From an uncultured Christensenella sp. (lineage in GTDB: Bacteria > Bacillota > Clostridia > Christensenellales > UBA3700), in contig CAJTXS010000001.1 of the NCBI GenBank assembly GCA_910583735.1, forward strand, positions 1-64,000: 64,000 nt of DNA, read 5' to 3'. This document shows positions 61,375-64,000 of this stretch, one piece after another. The position numbers and the translations under genes were made by a program. Every line of letters begins with the position of its first letter. Within the stretch, counting starts at the first letter, position 1. The notes under the pieces are model-generated. The model saw only the letters and a list, made by a program, of their open reading frames with translations. It searched no databases and was not told the DNA's origin.

Positions 61375-62324
61375 AATTCCGATAGCCTCTTATTCATATT
61401 TTTTACGAGGGGATTCATGATAAAGCCGACAAGCATTCCCGATTTAATATAGCTGTATACTTCGTGATAAAGTCCGTAAAACGCGCATTTTACGTCGCAA
61501 TATTTGCTCGCTCCGTATTTCTTAACATATGTCTCGCGCAAGTAAAACCGCTTGCCGGTCAGATTATCGAATTGAAACAAGTCGTATTCGCGGTCTGCGT
61601 ACATGGAATTGAGCGGGTCGATAAAGCCGCTTAATTTATGTCTTTTGTCAATCATAATGTTGCCGATGTTCATGTCGCCGTGTATGAGACACGCGTCGGT
61701 TACTTCTTCGGAGAAGATAATATCGAATTTATCCCACGCGGCGCGCATTGCCTTGATTACTTTCTCGGGCAATTCGCCTTGCGAAAACATCTCTTCCGCT
61801 TTAAGTAAAATTTGCTCGGCATACGGCTTGTAGAAATCAAGCCAACCGCCGCATGTAGGGCACATAGTATCGCCGAACTTCTCGCTTGTATGGCTATGAA
61901 TACTGTGCAGAGCGGCAGTTACTTCGTCCGCAAATTGCCTGCGCTTGCGCTCGGATTGCATAAGCAGACACAGAGAAAAAACGGCGTTGCTGCCCTCTAC
62001 CAATTCCATACCGTAACAATCGACGGGGATATTATTGTCCGCTTTGCGGGAAAAGAGAACGCGCGGAACTTTGACGGGACAATTTTTGCCGAGTAAATCG
62101 AGGTCGTATATTTCCTTTTCGAGCATATCGCGCGCTCTTAAGAACTTGACTACGATTTTGCTTCCGTCTTGAAACTTAACTTTATAAGCTCTTCCGAACG
62201 AGCCTCCGCCGAGATACTTAACTTGCTTGACAGGTTGTCCCATTTGCTGCCGCGCGATTGTTATGGCGTACTGCTTCGCGGTTTTTTTATCAAGAGCTAT
62301 CGCTGCGATTCTTTCTACTGTCAT
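61371..62324 (-). CDS. Aminoglycoside-phosphotransferase-fold kinase
   Basis: This 317-residue kinase-like protein has a glycine-rich loop YLGGGSFGRAYKV (about residues 37-49), the Lys in IVVKFLR, the catalytic HGDMNIGNIMI and the metal-binding IDP in LSGFIDPLNSMYADREYD. The fold covers antibiotic, choline and sugar kinases, so the substrate is open. I start it at 62324, directly behind GGAGG; the longer frame from 62399 would run through a terminator hairpin. The structured leader suggests attenuation control. Confidence 0.8.
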   Translation of the reverse strand: MTVERIAAIALDKKTAKQYAITIARQQMGQPVKQVKYLGGGSFGRAYKVKFQDGSKIVVKFLRARDMLEKEIYDLDLLGKNCPVKVPRVLFSRKADNNIPVDCYGMELVEGSNAVFSLCLLMQSERKRRQFADEVTAALHSIHSHTSEKFGDTMCPTCGGWLDFYKPYAEQILLKAEEMFSQGELPEKVIKAMRAAWDKFDIIFSEEVTDACLIHGDMNIGNIMIDKRHKLSGFIDPLNSMYADREYDLFQFDNLTGKRFYLRETYVKKYGASKYCDVKCAFYGLYHEVYSYIKSGMLVGFIMNPLVKNMNKRLSEL

Positions 62325-62342
62325 TGTTTCCTCCTTATAAAA

Positions 62343-62474
62343 AAGCGTGTTCCGATGAGAAACACGCCGAAAAACGCATCTCTCGATGTTGCTACACATT
62401 CAGCCCAATCAAAGGCGAGAGAATACATTTTTGCCGATAGTATTCCCTTTGAAAGGTTATTCGAATGTGTAGCA
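62343..62474 (-). ncRNA. Structured leader with terminator (candidate riboswitch or attenuator)
   Basis: Transcribed leftward, the leader begins with perfect 12-bp arms (62474-62463 with 62401-62390) enclosing CAAAGG/CCTTTG and GAATAC/GTATTC helices, then a CATC-GAGA-GATG hairpin, and ends in GCGTGTT/AACACGC plus TTTTTT (62367-62339) immediately before the kinase ribosome site. This is the layout of a transcription attenuator. No known riboswitch class is recognised. Confidence 0.6.
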
Positions 62475-62479
62475 CAATC

Positions 62480-62508
62480 AATATATCATATTTTTAAGGA
62501 AAATGTAA
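62480..62508 (-). promoter_or_regulatory. Promoter of the structured leader
   Basis: Minus strand TTACAT (62508-62503), 17 bases, TATATT (62485-62480). The predicted start coincides with the first base of the leader's outer helix. Confidence 0.5.
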
Positions 62509-62746
62509 GCCCTCTGTTAATATTTACAGTCTTCGAGCAAGAATTGTATGCGTTTTTATCCTAAGAGAAACGAAACGCATAAGGAACTTACTTATTCTTG
62601 CGTGATTGAATGAATAATTTCTCCCGCTTACTTTGCGGTAAAGAAAGTCTTATACCTATGATTGATGTAGACTTAATTATATATATCAATGGCGGAAAAT
62701 AAAGGTTTAAGCAGCGGTGCAAGCGGACTTTATAATTTGATTTTGT

Positions 62747-62775
62747 TTGTTTTCAAAGCGTAAAAATGTTAGAAT
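62747..62775 (+). promoter_or_regulatory. Promoter of the pyridoxamine-phosphate-oxidase-like gene
   Basis: TTGTTT (62747-62752), 17 bases, TAGAAT (62770-62775). Confidence 0.6.
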
Positions 62776-62802
62776 AGAGAAAATAATCGATAGGACTTAA
62801 TT

Positions 62803-63216
62803 ATGGATAAGACGAAAATTATCGAATTTATATCCGAGCAAAAGACTGCGTTCATTGCTTCTGTTAACGGGGACGGCTATCCCGTAGTAAGAGCTATGCT
62901 CGCGCCGCGTAAAATCGATGGCAACCAAATATATCTGTCCACCAATACGTCGTCGAAAAAAGTCAAACAGTATATTGCGAATAATAAGGCTTGTATATAT
63001 TTCTATAAGCGCGGCAGGTTTAAATATCAAGGCGCTTGCTTGATGGGCGAGATGGAAGTCTGCACAGACAGCGAAACAAAAGAGATGATTTGGCGTTTTG
63101 GCGACAGAATGTTCTATAAGCAAGGCGTAACCGACCCCGACTATTGCGTATTGAAATTCACTTGTAAGAGGGCGGAATATTATTGCGACCTTAAGACGGA
63201 GACGATAGAATTCTGA
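62803..63216 (+). CDS. Pyridoxamine 5'-phosphate oxidase-family flavin protein
   Basis: This 137-residue split-barrel protein (ASVNGDGYPVVRAMLAPRKI, STNTSSKKVKQYIANNKACI, GEMEVCTDSETKEMIWRFGD) is like general-stress and flavin-binding members of the PNPOx superfamily. It probably binds FMN or F420-like cofactors. It is a single gene with its own promoter and an AGGA site. Confidence 0.82.
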   Translation: MDKTKIIEFISEQKTAFIASVNGDGYPVVRAMLAPRKIDGNQIYLSTNTSSKKVKQYIANNKACIYFYKRGRFKYQGACLMGEMEVCTDSETKEMIWRFGDRMFYKQGVTDPDYCVLKFTCKRAEYYCDLKTETIEF

Positions 63217-63711
63217 GAGTTAATTTATCTTGCGTAGCTATAATGGGCAATAGCAGTAAATCATAAAAACCACTTTGTATTATTATTTAATAATGTAAGT
63301 ATTTTTCCGTGCGCGCGGCAATATTTAATATTATATACTTAGTCGTATCATGCGATGAAAAGGATATTGTATGGCGTATGTCATATGCGTTATTAAAGCA
63401 TGTAGAGATTATTAAGCGGTCATCGCCTGAAATAATATCGATAGCTTTATTATTATTCCTGTGTGACAAGCTAACGGGAAAATAATTGTTCTTATAATTG
63501 CAAAGATGTGTCTGAGCATATTAGTACAAGCAATCGACATGCAGTTAGAGCGATATTGTAGCCATTATCTTAGTCAAAGTCGCTTGTTTTAGCGCAGACT
63601 GCATTTGGGCGATTATTTCGTTTGAAAATCAGAGGAAATCTTATATTTATCTTATCATAAGATATTCGGAAATCGTATGCTTATGAGCGCTTGCCCATAG
63701 ATATTTGACTT
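63217..63711. other. Intergenic region, no gene seen
   Basis: About 500 AT-rich bases without a credible open frame or strong hairpin. The 60-codon minus frame at 63287-63469 has no ribosome site or recognisable sequence. Confidence 0.5.
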
Positions 63712-63738
63712 GATTGCGATAGGCTATTGCTGTATAAT
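63712..63738 (+). promoter_or_regulatory. Promoter of tilS (leaderless type)
   Basis: TTGATT, 17-base spacer and perfect TATAAT (63733-63738), exactly six bases before the tilS ATG. Confidence 0.65.
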
Positions 63739-63744
63739 AATATT

Positions 63745-64000
63745 ATGTTAAATTACGCGTATCTGAGCAGATATACTTCTCTGGCGCTTGCGGTGAGCGG
63801 CGGTAGAGATTCTATGGCTATGTTGCACTGCTTTATTGCGCATTCGCGGCAATTGCCCAAGTTTTACGTAATTAATTTCGAGCACGGTATCAGGGGCGAA
63901 GAGTCGCAAGCGGACAGCGATTTTGTCAAGAAATATTGCGAAGCGGCGGGCGTTAGGTGCGAGACGGTATCGCTCGATTGCGTCGCGTTCAGTAAGGAGC
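63745..64000 (+). CDS. tilS: tRNA(Ile)-lysidine synthase, N-terminal part (cut by window edge)
   Basis: TilS converts C34 of tRNA-Ile(CAT) to lysidine. The first 85 codons show the ATP pyrophosphatase loop SGGRDS (residues 18-23) and EHGIRGEESQADSDFV, the counterpart of the family's HHLRG region. The gene continues beyond the window. The N-terminus starts very close to the ATP loop, as in short-start TilS proteins. There is no Shine-Dalgarno; TATAAT lies six bases before the ATG. Confidence 0.9.
   Translation, partial: MLNYAYLSRYTSLALAVSGGRDSMAMLHCFIAHSRQLPKFYVINFEHGIRGEESQADSDFVKKYCEAAGVRCETVSLDCVAFSKE

Overview
The window looks like a chromosome segment of an endospore-forming Bacillota of the clostridial type. 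It carries a spore gene set (a SpoIIR-like signalling protein, SleB, YpeB, a SipL-like SPOCS/LysM coat protein) together with Veg, IspE, MscL, TilS and a ClC chloride channel, with Shine-Dalgarno-led genes and consensus sigma-A type promoters. The species cannot be told from the sequence alone.

Layout. 1-13.8 kb is ordinary chromosome: ClC channel (cut by the window edge), a phosphatase-superfamily protein, spoIIR, sleB-ypeB, an SDR oxidoreductase, veg, a sipL-like gene, an alpha-galactosidase, ispE, mscL and a leucine-rich-repeat lipoprotein. 14.1-18.9 kb is a Bce-type peptide-resistance module (permease, ATPase, kinase, regulator), AT-richer than its surroundings and next to a decayed zinc-ribbon gene. 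19.5-19.9 kb holds tRNA-Glu (minus), initiator tRNA-Met and elongator tRNA-Met.

19.9-57.5 kb is one integrated conjugative element of about 37.6 kb. It sits in the elongator tRNA-Met gene; a 55-bp perfect copy of the tRNA 3' end at 57444-57498 marks the far end, followed by the displaced tRNA terminator. Left to right the element holds a replication-type HTH gene with 17-bp repeats, SSB, a polyvalent MuF-C/ArdC/zincin/primase protein, an oriT-like inverted-repeat region, a MobP-type relaxase and its accessory, a VirD4 coupling ATPase, a 1962-residue surface protein, a VirB2-like pilin, three lipoprotein/VirB6-fragment cassettes, full VirB6, VirB4, and ParA plus a ribbon-helix-helix protein. 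The cargo follows: a three-gene operon ending in an Abi_2/HEPN protein, a KilA-N protein, a zinc-ribbon protein, a Gabija-like OLD nuclease plus UvrD helicase pair, then a tandem array of VapD-like toxin genes each paired with a small unknown protein, and finally a tyrosine recombinase.

57.5-64 kb returns to chromosome: tRNA-Ser, a frameshifted small gene, an HxlR regulator with a YdeI-like protein, a radical SAM protein, a kinase/esterase pair with a structured attenuator-like leader, a pyridoxamine-phosphate-oxidase-like protein and the start of tilS.

The two most unusual parts are the VapD array (seven partner genes, five vapD genes and two vapD remnants, own promoters and operators, separated by a 27-bp triple repeat that also flanks the integrase) and the lipoprotein/VirB6 cassette array, which looks like a diversifying conjugation-exclusion locus.
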